Notes under the pieces: generated by a model
What the model saw: the letters and a program-made list of their open reading frames with translations, nothing else
Told to the model about the DNA's origin: nothing
The model's database searches: none
Shown: in pieces, positions 29,926 through 42,100 of the stretch
Layout of the letters: each line of letters opens with the position of its first letter
How positions within the stretch are numbered: position 1 is the first letter of the stretch
Position numbers and translations under genes: made by a program
Source: Tubulanus polymorphus
Taxonomy: Eukaryota > Nemertea > Palaeonemertea > Tubulaniformes > Tubulanidae
Reading direction: 5' to 3'
Length of the DNA stretch: 64,000 nt
NCBI RefSeq assembly: GCF_964204645.1
Contig: NC_134034.1
Location: forward strand, 12,343,962 to 12,407,961

Positions 29926-32420
29926 TCGAGTCTATCGTTTTTACCGTTGATAGATGAAGCTTATTTTTTGTGAGCATGCTTTTATACGAATTTATATATA
30001 TATATATATATAAGTAACGTATCGAAAAGTAGCTGTTCGACGCAGGTACTCTTACCGGTACCTGGTCAAAGCAGATGCTTCTATATATTTTTTGCGTAAA
30101 ATTGTAAATTAGAATTTTCTGAAAATCAATGCATCATCACATATCGAAGGATGGATTCAGGTCCTCATAGCGTTCGGTTGTTGGTTCTGAATTCCAGCTT
30201 CGCGTTGAACTAGTCACTAAAAATGTTCATAAGTGGTTGTCGGTTTTATAGGCTGCTGGTCGGGTTTAACCGGTTACTACCCTGAAATTTCGGGTTACCG
30301 GTAAGCTCTCTAATGAAGCCGAGATCGCGCGAGCATTTTTGGCCCGGGCCAAATTTCGCTGGTGCCAAATGAACCTAGTTTACAAGGGTCAAATTTGCCT
30401 GGTAGCAAGTCTGTGTCGAATAGCACTGGTTAAATTACTGCTAACTGGTTCCGGAAATGATGACTCCTCACTTGCCACAGCATCATTTCGATATCACAGT
30501 AGTAACGAGTTAGTGTTTTACGTGTCACCATGCATACTAATTAGGCACTCGGCAAATTCGAATCGGGTCATATCCTCTCTTTGTAATCGCGCAGCTTATG
30601 TCGTCGTATTTTTTTTCGATCTTGTTTTATTCATTAATCAGTAGAGCCGACGGACCCAACGGAGGTCGTGGTTGTCGGTTTCGCGACCCGTTCTATAAAA
30701 CCGACCACTTTCGTTACCGTAATAACCAAAAAATACGAAGTTAGAATGTGCTTCCCTTTCTGAACTTCGAGGTAGAATTTTCTGGTTTGATTTCTTGTTA
30801 TCGGTTTGGTTAAATGTTTCCGGGTGTATTCTTCGGGTAGAACTAGTTCCGTCAAAATCTTTGTAAAGTAAGAAAAATTGTGCTGTAGTTAGTAGTTTGA
30901 AAGGACAGATCTAGGGATGGTGTCCGTGGTCCGGGGATCCCAGCCTTCTCTCGGAGGTTATCGTTATCGTCAAAGATGGAAATCTTTAAAACCTACAATT
31001 TTGACACTCTTGTCCTCTCTAGAAATTACCGTATTTCAGATGTACTTTTTCAAAAAAAATGACTCTTGGCTGCTTAATGTGAGGAGAGTCCCTTTTCTTT
31101 TGGACCCAACTTCCAATATTTCAAGATCCACCCCTGTTCGAATGGCTACTTTAGTAGCACGTAGTTGAAACATGATGATGACTGCTACATTCTCTAAAAC
31201 AGGTTGGACTTTCTGAGCCCATAGAACTATCTGATAATGCAAGCATGGGTTTTCTTGTGTATAAACATTTTATAAACTATTCATATAGACTCTAAAGGAT
31301 GGATAACTATTTTATTTGGGCTCGATTTCACTTTCTTCATCACCACTGCCCTGAATTGATAATGTTTGACTGTTGCTATGGTGAATAGCGGATGCATTTG
31401 CGTCGAACTGCGACGCGCACCGAAATGGGCTAGAATTCTTGCGAGTATTTCGCTTTGAGCTTTCGCGCTTTTGAAATTGTAAACAACATAAATACGAAAC
31501 GAAGCTCTATGAATCACGTTCCGGTATATCATATGTAAGGTAGATTCGATAGTAATCAGTTCGCTGGTAAGAATTTTGAGTCGAAGTTATGAAACCTCAC
31601 GGAATGAAATCCAACAGGTTGATATCATTTTCCTCAAACAAATAAAACTTTGTCCAGAGCCTTTATTCAGCAGATCTAATACAGCCTGGAAACTTCATTT
31701 TTTGAAAGTGTTCTGATCGAAATGTCATATATCAGGTGTTCGTAGTTCATTTTCAATTAAAAATGTCTCTGATGAATTCCTTAACACGGCAAATCAATGG
31801 CTGGGTCAAGGTTGACGAGCACTGGGTCCAGGCCGAAGGTTAACACCTGAATCAACGGTATGAAATTTTAATACTTGAAAAATGTGTTGAAAGTGTTTAT
31901 TTTATAGATAATTAAGTGTAGTTAGAGAAATACTAACTAATTGATTTTTGGGGAAGCAAAATTGGGAAAATAAACGAATGAAATAAATGCCTTCTTTTTT
32001 AGGCCTAGTTATGCTATACAGATATACATATTTAGTTATATATAAGGTAGTCGAATATAGGTATATATTATATTTAAGTAGATATTATGTAACTTTGTCA
32101 GCAATTTATGGTGTCTTTAATAATAAAACTTTGCCTATAACATCTAAAAGTTTCTTATTTCATCGTTTCCTTGAGTCTCCCTTTATGGTAATACAAGAAA
32201 AATTCATCTAGTTTCCAATTGTTTCCCGACCCAGTTCTTTCCCGAACTATACGGATCCTGATCATCGTTACGCGATTCACTGTAAGCCGCCCGATTGTCG
32301 TAAATTGTTGTTTCCTCCCAGCATGTGCTGCCATCTACAGCAACCTCGAGAAGCCGTAGTTTTTACTATCGGCTGGTGCTGCCACCTGAAACAATCTCGA
32401 GTAGCCGTAGTTTGTGGTAA

Positions 32421-32471
32421 GTCACGTGACGCGGAACTAGCGCGCTGATTGGTCGAATCCGCTGATTTGAA
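32421..32471 (+). promoter_or_regulatory. Putative cell-cycle promoter of the RACGAP1-like gene
   Basis: A GC-rich stretch about 0.7 kb before the start codon. It contains a perfect E-box palindrome GTCACGTGAC (32421-32430), an inverted CCAAT box ATTGG (32448-32452) and, 14 bp later, TTTGAA (32466-32471), which matches the CHR element. CCAAT plus CHR is the known arrangement in G2/M genes, including cytokinesis regulators in vertebrates. TSS position is unknown, so this is inference. Confidence 0.4.
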
Positions 32472-33152
32472 TAGATCAATGGATTCCGGAGCGAATTATG
32501 AACGAAATGTAAATAAATCCTCGAGAAAAACATCGAAATTCGAGTGGAATTTTGCGAGGAAGGTATACGCTTGAATTCCAGCGGACACTCGAATATCCAG
32601 CGCCAGATTCAGGCTTAAAATGGAACCGATTACTTTGATAATATTTGACGATTTTATGAGTTGAAGAAGTGGGCCGAAGGAAACTTTTTCTGATTTTTTT
32701 TGTGAAGTTAACTGGTTGGAAAGAATTTGTCTTCTCCTTCCTTCCCTCATGCCTCACGATCGATATTTCCATTTCTTTCTGAACTCAGTGATATCCACAA
32801 GAGAAATGTGTGGCCACCCCATTTTTTATATCCACCTCTGAAAATATCAGCAACCCCAATCAATCATTTGTGAAAGTTATGTGATGCCATCATCATCCAT
32901 GATCATGGCTGATATGCTGCCTGACTCTGATCTGGCCACCGAACCTGTCTGATAGTGATTTACCGGTTCGATGTACACCACAGTTGGTTACACTTTCGTA
33001 GATCTCTGTGGGACGACCACTGCCCCAGAACTTGGGTGTCTCGGGAGTTGGAAGAATCAAACTCAACCCATCATCATCTCTATCTATGTCCTTCTTCTCA
33101 TTTTCTTTGTGTTTAGTTTTTGCTGATCTGAAAACCGGCGACCGAATAAAAG

Positions 33153-36100
33153 ATGAATAATAAAACGAAGTCGCGGCCGTCGATTGTGTCGCTGTATGAT
33201 GAGCTAATGAGGGATCGAGCCGTTTTAACTAAAGGAATTGAAGAGGGTAAGCGTTCGTAAGGTCCACAACTTAACTCTAATAATGTCGTACCGGGAATTA
33301 TGATAATTAAATAACTGACCTAAATCCAGCTTTGAAAAACCGCTCGAATTAAAGCGCTTTCCATAAAAGCCTCGAGATATCCAGAAATGTAAGACCGTAG
33401 CATTCCTAGAAGTTGATTCCACAGGGTATGCTCCACTAGATGGCGTGACTAGATTAGCGATCAATTCTTCGGCTATCTAATCCCTCAGCTGCCATAGGAA
33501 TAATCCTTGCCTTGCTCAATTGCCGCAGTTGGCTTTACAGCATAGCCCTATTGACCTGGATGGTTCCTCAATTTCACCGAAAGCTCCTATCGACGATAAT
33601 GATGATTAACGAATTTGAAACATTTAAAAGAGAAATTAACAGATATTTAAATAATCCTTGCCTCGCTTGCCACAGTAGGCTACAGCTATTGACCCTGACT
33701 GTTCCTCAATAATTTCACTAAAAGCTCCTTTAGGCGATAAACTAATTCGAAGCATTTAATTAAAAGAATTAACGGATATTTGAAGATTGGGTGATATATT
33801 TTTGATTTCAGATTTCCACGCGTTCGTCGCGAATCAAGAGGAATGTCGTAAGAAATGGTATCAAACGGAGAAAGAACGCGATAATTTAGAATCACGCGTG
33901 AAAACCTTGGAGTCGGAGAACAGCGCGTTGGAAACTAAACTCCGACACGCCAGGTACGGGAACTGGGATTATTCGGGGGCAGAACTGGGGCTCGTTGCTC
34001 AGAAGTTCATTAAAGATATCCGTCGGATCATGGTAACGATGAACTTTTAATTGTCACTGTGTCAACTATTAATCGGTCAACTATAACCAACTTTTCAGCA
34101 ACTGCAGCCCCTGGTCTCAACTATCAACTGGTTACTTATAACCAACTGCAGCCCCTGGTCTCAACTATCAACTGGTTACCTATGACCAACTGCAGCCCCT
34201 GGGGCCAGTTGCACAGTCGTGACTTAAGTCCAAAAGTGGTCTTAAATCTTAAGACTGGTCTTAAGTTGTAAGATAGGCTAAAGAACCAAGTTGGTCTTAG
34301 ACTAGTCTTAAGTCTGAGCCATAACTATGCAACCGGCCCGGCCCCTGGTCTCAACTATCAACTGGTTACCTATGACCAACTGCAGCCCCTGGTCTGTATT
34401 GTTGAGTACCGCTTAGAATTCAAATCATTTCGTAAACAGCGGCCACTGGCCTGGAAAATTCAGGGAATTCGTTTTAAAATGTGAGAGAAATTTCGATTAA
34501 GAAATCGTTGTGACTTTCGTTTATTTTTCCAGGGAACAAATCGACCACGAGATGAAAAAACGAATCAAAGTTGAACACGATCGCGACGCTCTGGTAACTA
34601 ATATATTTTTCCGTTAAAATAAGTTCATATTCAAGCTTTGACTTTAGAATCAAACTCAACTCAGACCTGTGGAACTGTATCCTGGGCCCATCGGGATCAT
34701 TATAATCATAATCGAAGAAGTCCCACAATTTATAAATTATATGAAATATCCACCAGATAACAAATAAAAAACAACGGCAGATTTGTAGAAACAGTTTATT
34801 TCCTTACAGTTTCGAGGTTAAAACTAAACAAGAACAAAATTTTTGTTCCTCTGGGACCAGTTCCACAGTCATGGCTTAGACTTAAGACCAGTCTAAGACT
34901 GTCTTAGTTTTATAGCTAATCTTACAGCTTAAGACCAGTCTTAAGATTTAAGACCACTTTTGGACTGAAGTCTCGACTATGGAACCAGCCCCTGAAGATG
35001 AGGTTTAGTTTTAACCTCGAAACTATAAGGAAATAAACTGTTTCTACAGATCTAACTGGGTTTTTATTCGTAAACTCTACACTAAGATTTACATCAGTTC
35101 ACTGCAGTCATATCCGCCTGATGATGGCTGTTAGTCAACAGCCGAAACGTTGTGGTTTCATTTTGATAAACTATTTTATAGAAAATTCGAATTGTGGGAC
35201 CTCTTCGATTATCTACAGTGACGTACACGTATTAGAGTGTTTCATTCAACTGCCATCATTCTACTTCTACTTCTACCTATTACTGGCCAACTTCAACATG
35301 TTGAAGATTTTTGCCAGGTACAGACTTTTGTGGTTAAATCAGTGTGGAGTCGACGAGCACTGATACGTGTCCTGCCTGAATAACATGGTTTCACTAGGAT
35401 TCGAACTCGCAACCTCTCAGTCAAACACCTTATCCACCATGCCACATGACAGGACAGGATCATAATTATGTCCACTGTGAATTTAACGTCTCCCTCGCCG
35501 ATATATAGTAACAACGTTTGTGTCGGATTCTAATTTTTTAGGAAAATCAGGTTCAGTTAATTCGCGAATTGTTGATGAACGATAAAAACCACGGCCGCAC
35601 GAATTTAAACGACGAACAATGGGCGTTGTTGAGCACGACCTGGCAACCGTCGCACGTCGATAATAACACTCCTAAACGGTACGTTTCAAACTGATCCGGC
35701 ATCCGATTGTTGTAGATTGCTATCGATCGCATTTTGGCTTCGTTACGGCACCAGTTTGTGTGTGTCTGCGCTTTTTGTTTACTACATGGTTCCCACAGAA
35801 CAAGGAAATTGGGAAAGCTTGGGAATTTTGAATTATTTTTGGAAATATTTGGGAATTTGAAAAAAATGTCTTAAAATCAGGGAAATATTTGGGAAATTCA
35901 TTACATTTCACATATTGCATTTGCGAAGGGCAACTTTCTTCAGCAATTTCCCTTGAAAATCATATTCATCAACCAGTCACCACTAAAATGTTGACTGTAA
36001 CATGACGATATGTGTTCATTTCCATTTGGGAGAATTGAAAAATCACCCATGTAATACTTGGGAAAAACTTTGGAATTTTGAATTCATATAACTGTGGGAA

Positions 36101-39100
36101 CCATGTGTTTAGCTATTTCACTTCGACAAACCTTTGGCCGTTAGAAGTCGAACCCATTTGATTCGGATCCTTTGAGTAATCGTGTAATATCATTGACGAT
36201 CGATCTATACAACATAAATGTTTGTGAAATATTATAAGTTGGATGATGATTTTGCATATTAAACCGCATGAATCGGTCTCAAATGATCCGATTTAAGCGA
36301 ATTTGATTGTATCGAATGAAAAGAAAATGAATATATTTCTGAAACCGGGGGCTTGATTAGGGGATTTGTAGTATGTGATTACGTAAATCGATAAAATGCT
36401 TTTATTTGCTCGTGCGATGGTAAAGTACGAATGAGCAAGTTTTCTGCACGCTGTTCAGTTAGGTGTTTATTCGATCGAAATATGATAACGATATAAAAAC
36501 GGTTCTAACATTTTGAATTTGAATTATCTTGATAATTCGATAGTTTGTACACATATACTCGGTAACAACATCTAACGCACTTGAATGTTCTTCGCACCAT
36601 GCTGGGTCCAGTTGCTTAAAAGTTGTTTAGAATTCATGGGTGGAAAAGTGACTAGGATTAAAGTTGTAACTACAGTAAGTCAGATAAATCTGACTTATGA
36701 CTGAATCCTGGGTGCCGGTTCCATAGTCGTCACTCAAGTCCAAAACTGGTCTTCATTCTTTAGACTGATCTTAAGTTGTTAGATTGGCTACAGAACTAAG
36801 ATAGTCTTAGACTGGTCTTTAGTCTAAGCCATGACTATGGAACCGGCCCCTTGGGCTGGTTGCACAGTCATGGCTGATATTAAAGACCAGTCTTAAGACC
36901 GAGTTAGTTCTGTAAGACTTAATCCAAGTCTTAAAGATTTAAGACCACTTTTGTTTGGAGATGAAGTCACGACTGTGTAACTGAGCCCTAATGTACATTA
37001 TGATAATTGCTCTTTTGAGCAAACTGGTCCCGGGTCAGGAATTTCTATGTTTAATACCGAGCAGATTTATTTAAATCACCAATTTCCTTAATTGGTTTGA
37101 GTGACTCACAGGTTCAAACTTATATTTTCAAGTTCTCATTTTGTCTTAACGGGCGGCTCTGTGGTGCCCTCCCCGGCTGCCAGCCATAGCCGCGATAACT
37201 CTCCCACTATTTCATCACTTAATACAGGGGTCAGATTGGTAAAACTTGTAAAAAGTGGATGTCCGCTTAAAGTTTTGTGAGATACGTAAAAAATCATGAA
37301 AATGTGTCGTAAAAATCTGTTCAGATCACGATCAGTAACTGCTTAATGTTTTGTACCTTAAGCAAAGTGTAAGGATATAAAAATTTCTAAATATGAAAAG
37401 AGTTTATCAATCTGACTCCTGCTATCGAATATCGAAAATTCCTCGGGTTTCGGGTCGCGAAGTTGATAGTTTCATATTTGTCGTTTTCGTAACAAATATA
37501 GCAAAGAATACGAGTCTCGAGTCGCGGAACAGCCTGTAGAGCAGACGTTTGACAAATCGACCGAGGTGTTGTCCGATAGTTGTTACGACCACACCGGCGA
37601 CGACCTCGACACCTCGTATTTAAACAGCGACAAAAACAAACAACGGTAACTTTTTTCATTCGAAAAACAATTTCGTCGGATTAAATTTTTCGCATTTTTC
37701 TTTTTCAAAGACTCGAAAGAGCGAACGAGTCGGTGTCGATTTTATCGGACATCAGCTACGATAAAACCGACGATGACCTCGAAACGTCGTATTTACGCAG
37801 CGGTCGCAAGTGGAAACGCAAACAGGCGTCGGCGCCACCTATCGAAGAAGAGGAAGACGACAATCGCAAGTCGCCGCCGAAACGAGCTCGTACGAGCACC
37901 GAGGTACGTTACTCGCCCGACCCTCGCTCGGGGGCAGGGGGTTTTTCTCACCCAACCCTCAATCGGGGGTAGGGGGCATTACCTACCCAACCCTATCACT
38001 CGGGGCAGGGGCTCTGCTAGGGTGATAATACTGTATTGTTATTGTCGATGATAATCGGACCTACGACCTCAGTCTGCACCCTGTGAACCCACCCCCTAGC
38101 ACACAGTGCTTAATATTCCCATTTATTTATTCATGGTTCAGACTGAAGGGGCTGGTTACAGCCTAACGGTGGCCACTTGCCTGGAAATAAAGGAGAAGTC
38201 GGGGAATGTTCTTTTCTTTATAAAAGTCAAGGAATTTTGTGTAGAAGCTAAAAAATCAGGGAAATATGTTGAGATGATATGGTGTAAAATCAAACAGTTT
38301 CCGTCTATGTTTTATGTATTTGACTGCGTTCATTGATTGGATTTCTAGTAGATCAAATCGGGGAATAGGCGGGGTAGAAGCAAGTCGAACAAAAGTGGCC
38401 ACCTTTAGAGCTATTCCCATTGATTGATGGTTGAGATTGAAGTGTTTTTACTGGTATTGTGAAGTGCTGTGTATTTTGTATATAGACCGGCGGCGAAGAT
38501 GTGAAGAATACGTCAGTTACGGCTAAAACGACGATAACGATACCGCACAACGGAGGACCGATGTTAGCAGTGTCAGAGATAACTACAGATACGCCTAAAC
38601 ATCACAGTACGTTCATTCCATCCTCGCTGGAACTATAGCGTGATTTCATCGAAAAACGCATTTAAAACTGCGCTCAAACGCGGTTCAGTTGTCAGAATTG
38701 ATTGACTTTTAAGCAATGTGACGACTTATCCTAATGATGGACTTAGATTTAGTGAAATGAATTAGAAATACAAATTAAGACTAAAAAATGTTACGTTTTA
38801 TCCAAATGACGACTTACCGCGTTTGATTCTGTCTAATTCCTAAGTTAATGTTTTATGTCCTTTTTTTCAACAGCTACGAACGACAACAACAGTAACGCCG
38901 CCTATCATCTCAAAGACGGCCCTCCTCAAACTCCCGGGTAAGTGTTCGTCGGTCTGTCGAGGGAGCTGTCATTGATTGAAAACTAAAACTGAACTGAGAT
39001 CACTCGGGGATCATCCAGTTTTTCTCAGCATCAGGGGCGAGGCAGTTCAACGCTGTTGGACTTAAATTTCATGGCCACTATAGAAAAAAATCCAAACAAT

Positions 39101-42100
39101 TAATTTTCAACTGGACTTATAACTGTTAGCCTTAGCGATCATCACAAAAGGATATTGGAACCAAAATAATTTCTTGTGTTGTTTGAATAATCCCACTTTT
39201 TATTCAATTTTTTGTTGACAGTTGCCCGATTACGAGGTCTCACAGTTCAGCGTCTAAACTAAACCGAGCGCACGCCTTCGTACAGAAAACAGTCATCAAA
39301 CCGGAGTCTTGCACTGTGGTAAGTTACCATTCACCGGGACTGGGGCTCAACAGTTTCTCGTTCAGATTGACTCAACGGTTTATATTAGTTAATTTCAAAA
39401 AGGTTAAATCTGAACTAAATGTCTATGGAACTGGATTCAGATATTTTTGGAACCGTTTAAAATACTTGATATATCTGTAGAATTGATCGTTTTTGTAGCT
39501 ACCCGGTATTCTCTAGTGACTCAGTCAGTGATTGATTTGTTTGTTCGATTATTTTCTAGTGCGGGAAACGTTTACGATTCGGAAAGACTGCCTATAAATG
39601 CAGAGGTATGTTATAAAGAATTCTGAAATAACAACAGTCACAGTTCTGGACTGAGTTCCATAGGCGTCCGCACGACTCTGCTCTCGAGTTGTTTCAACGG
39701 AACCGGTAATTTTAAAATCATTTTACAGATTGTCGAACTTCAACTCATCCGGAATGTAAAGAGAAAGCTCCGTTTCCGTGTATCCCGGCGACGCCGAGTT
39801 CACCTCACAATAATCGTAGAGACGCCGTAAGTACCGTCGCTACAACTGCCGCAGACAATCAGAAAATTTAGAGAAAAAAATGAGGGTAAAATCTACAGGA
39901 TATTTTTTAAGGTATCTTGTTATTAATTTTCAGTTGACAATCACTGATTTCGTGACTAATGAATCTCCGATGGTTCCGGCACTCGTGGTAAGTACCCGGC
40001 CCGCACGAGGAGGAGGGGAGGAGTACCCGGCCCGCAGAGGGGGAGGGGAGGAGTACCGGCCCGCAGAGGGGGAGGGGAGGAGTACCTGGCCCACAGAGGG
40101 GGAGGTGTACCTGTCCCGCAGAGGGGGAGGGGAGGTGTCTGTATTGGATTAGTATTCCGTCACTCGTAGTAAGTACCCGGCCCGCAGAGGGGGAGGAGTA
40201 CCCGGCCCGCACGAGGGGTAGCGGAGGTGGCTGTATTCGATAAGTAAAGTTGAATTTCTCAATGTTAACCGGACGTGTTATAAATGTAGACAGTATATTA
40301 TTTTGTTTGTAGATCCACTGCGTGAATGAGATCGAACTACGAGGTTTAACCGAGGCCGGTCTCTATCGTTTATCCGGCAGCGACCGAGAAGTTAAAGAGT
40401 TGAAGGAGAGATTTCTACGCGGACGAGGTCTGCCTAATCTCGTAAGTACCTAGATGCCTCTTACTCCCTTCTCCCCCCCCCCCCCCCCCCGCGGACGAGG
40501 TCTGCCTAATCTCGTAAGTATCTCGATACCTCTTACCCCCTTCTCTCCCCCTGCGGACGAGGTCTTCCTAATCTCGTAAGTCTCTCGATACCTCTTACCC
40601 CCTTCTCTCCCCCTGCGGACGAGGTCTTCCTAATCTCGTAAGTCTCTCGATACCTCTTACCCCCTTCTCTCCCCCTGCGGACGAGGTCTTCCTAATCTCG
40701 TAAGTCTCTCGATACCTCTTACCCCCTTCTCTCCCCCTGCGGACGAGGTCTTCCTAATCTCGTAATTCTCTCGATACCTCTTACCCCCTTCTCTCCCCCC
40801 TGTATTTCTCTCTGTCCTCTCTACCTATATCCATTTCCTCTCATCTCTCCTCCCCTTATCTCCCTACCTATTATCCCTCTCTCCCTCTCTTTCCTCTCTC
40901 CACCATCTATTTCCCTCCAGCTTTCTCATCCCTCTATTCTCTCTTCTCTATCTCCCTCTTGCCCTGTATCTTGCTCGCTATTTCTGTTGACATTTTCTCA
41001 TCGAACATAGCTCATTTCCTCTTATCTTACTCTCCCTTTCTCCTCCTCTTCCCCTTTGTCCCCAATCTCTCATCGCTCTATCCTCTCCCTTATCTCTTTA
41101 TCTCCGTGTCTCCGAAAATTTACTCGTCTAATAAACTAAAATAGCTATTTTTTCACTGATTTGTATTTTGTGTAGTCAGCGATCTCCGATATAAACGTAG
41201 TGACCGGTTGTTTGAAGTCGTTTCTGCGCACGTTGAAAGAGCCGTTGATCACGAATCGATTGTGGAAGGATTTCGTCGCGGCCGCCGAATGCGAGAATCA
41301 TCAACAGGCGATGGATCGTATGTTTACGGCCGTTAAAAATCTGCCGCAAGCGAACAGGGACACGATCGCTTTTATTATACTGCATTTACAACGGTGAGTT
41401 TCCCCATCGCTTAACTACACAACCCTCGACCTGGACCCTGCGCTCCCTTAGCCTGGAACCTTCATCCCCCTCAACCTGGACCCTGCACTCCCTCAACTTG
41501 GAACCTGCACTCCCTCGACCTGGAACCATCATCCCCCTCAACCTGGAACCTGCACTAGCTCAACCTGGAACCTGCACTCCCTCAGCCTGGAACCTGCACT
41601 CCCTCAACCTGGAACCTGCATCCCCTCTGTCATTCAAAACTTCAGCACCATTCTTTCTATTTCTGATCGTCCACACTTCACTTTTGTTCAGGACTTCACC
41701 AGAGATATTTTGAATTAAGAATGACAAAAACTACTAACACCAAACATTAAACATTTTAGCAGTTTACTTTCACAAACTGATCGTCCACACTTTCGACAAT
41801 ACCGTATGTCTGAATGATTGACTCCTCCAGGCTTTAGAACGTTGGAGCGGATATTTCCAGGCTAGAAACTCCTCCAGATGAAACGATTGATTATCCATCC
41901 GATAAACCGTGATATATTTGTTATTGTAGCGTATCGGATAGTCCCGATTGTAAAATGCCGATCAGTAATCTCGCTAAAGTGTTCGGTCCGACGATCGTCG
42001 GGTACTCTACGCAGAAACCGGAACCGTTACAGATGATCAATGAGACAAGACGTCAGGCTGCTGTAAGTATATTCTATCAATCAATCTACATTTGACTATT

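Larger units (their letters stand above)
28535..33152. other. Intergenic region between ceramide synthase and RACGAP1-like gene
   Basis: Holds a probable 3'-UTR exon of ceramide synthase (from 28808), the 40-bp array and a short (TA)n at about 29996. A 74-codon open frame on the minus strand (30634-30855) lacks an ATG and any recognisable domain. The RACGAP1-like promoter lies near 32.4 kb. I see no supported gene. Confidence 0.6.

Noticed and set aside
30634-30855. 74-codon minus-strand open frame (TELVLPEEYTRKHLT...)
   Set aside because: Begins at a TTG, has no ATG, splice context or recognisable domain. Left as an unexplained open frame.
40442-40513. Use of the second donor (40514) to add 24 codons to the RhoGAP domain
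   Set aside because: The 72-nt addition reads an in-frame TAG at its fourth codon and would break the domain.
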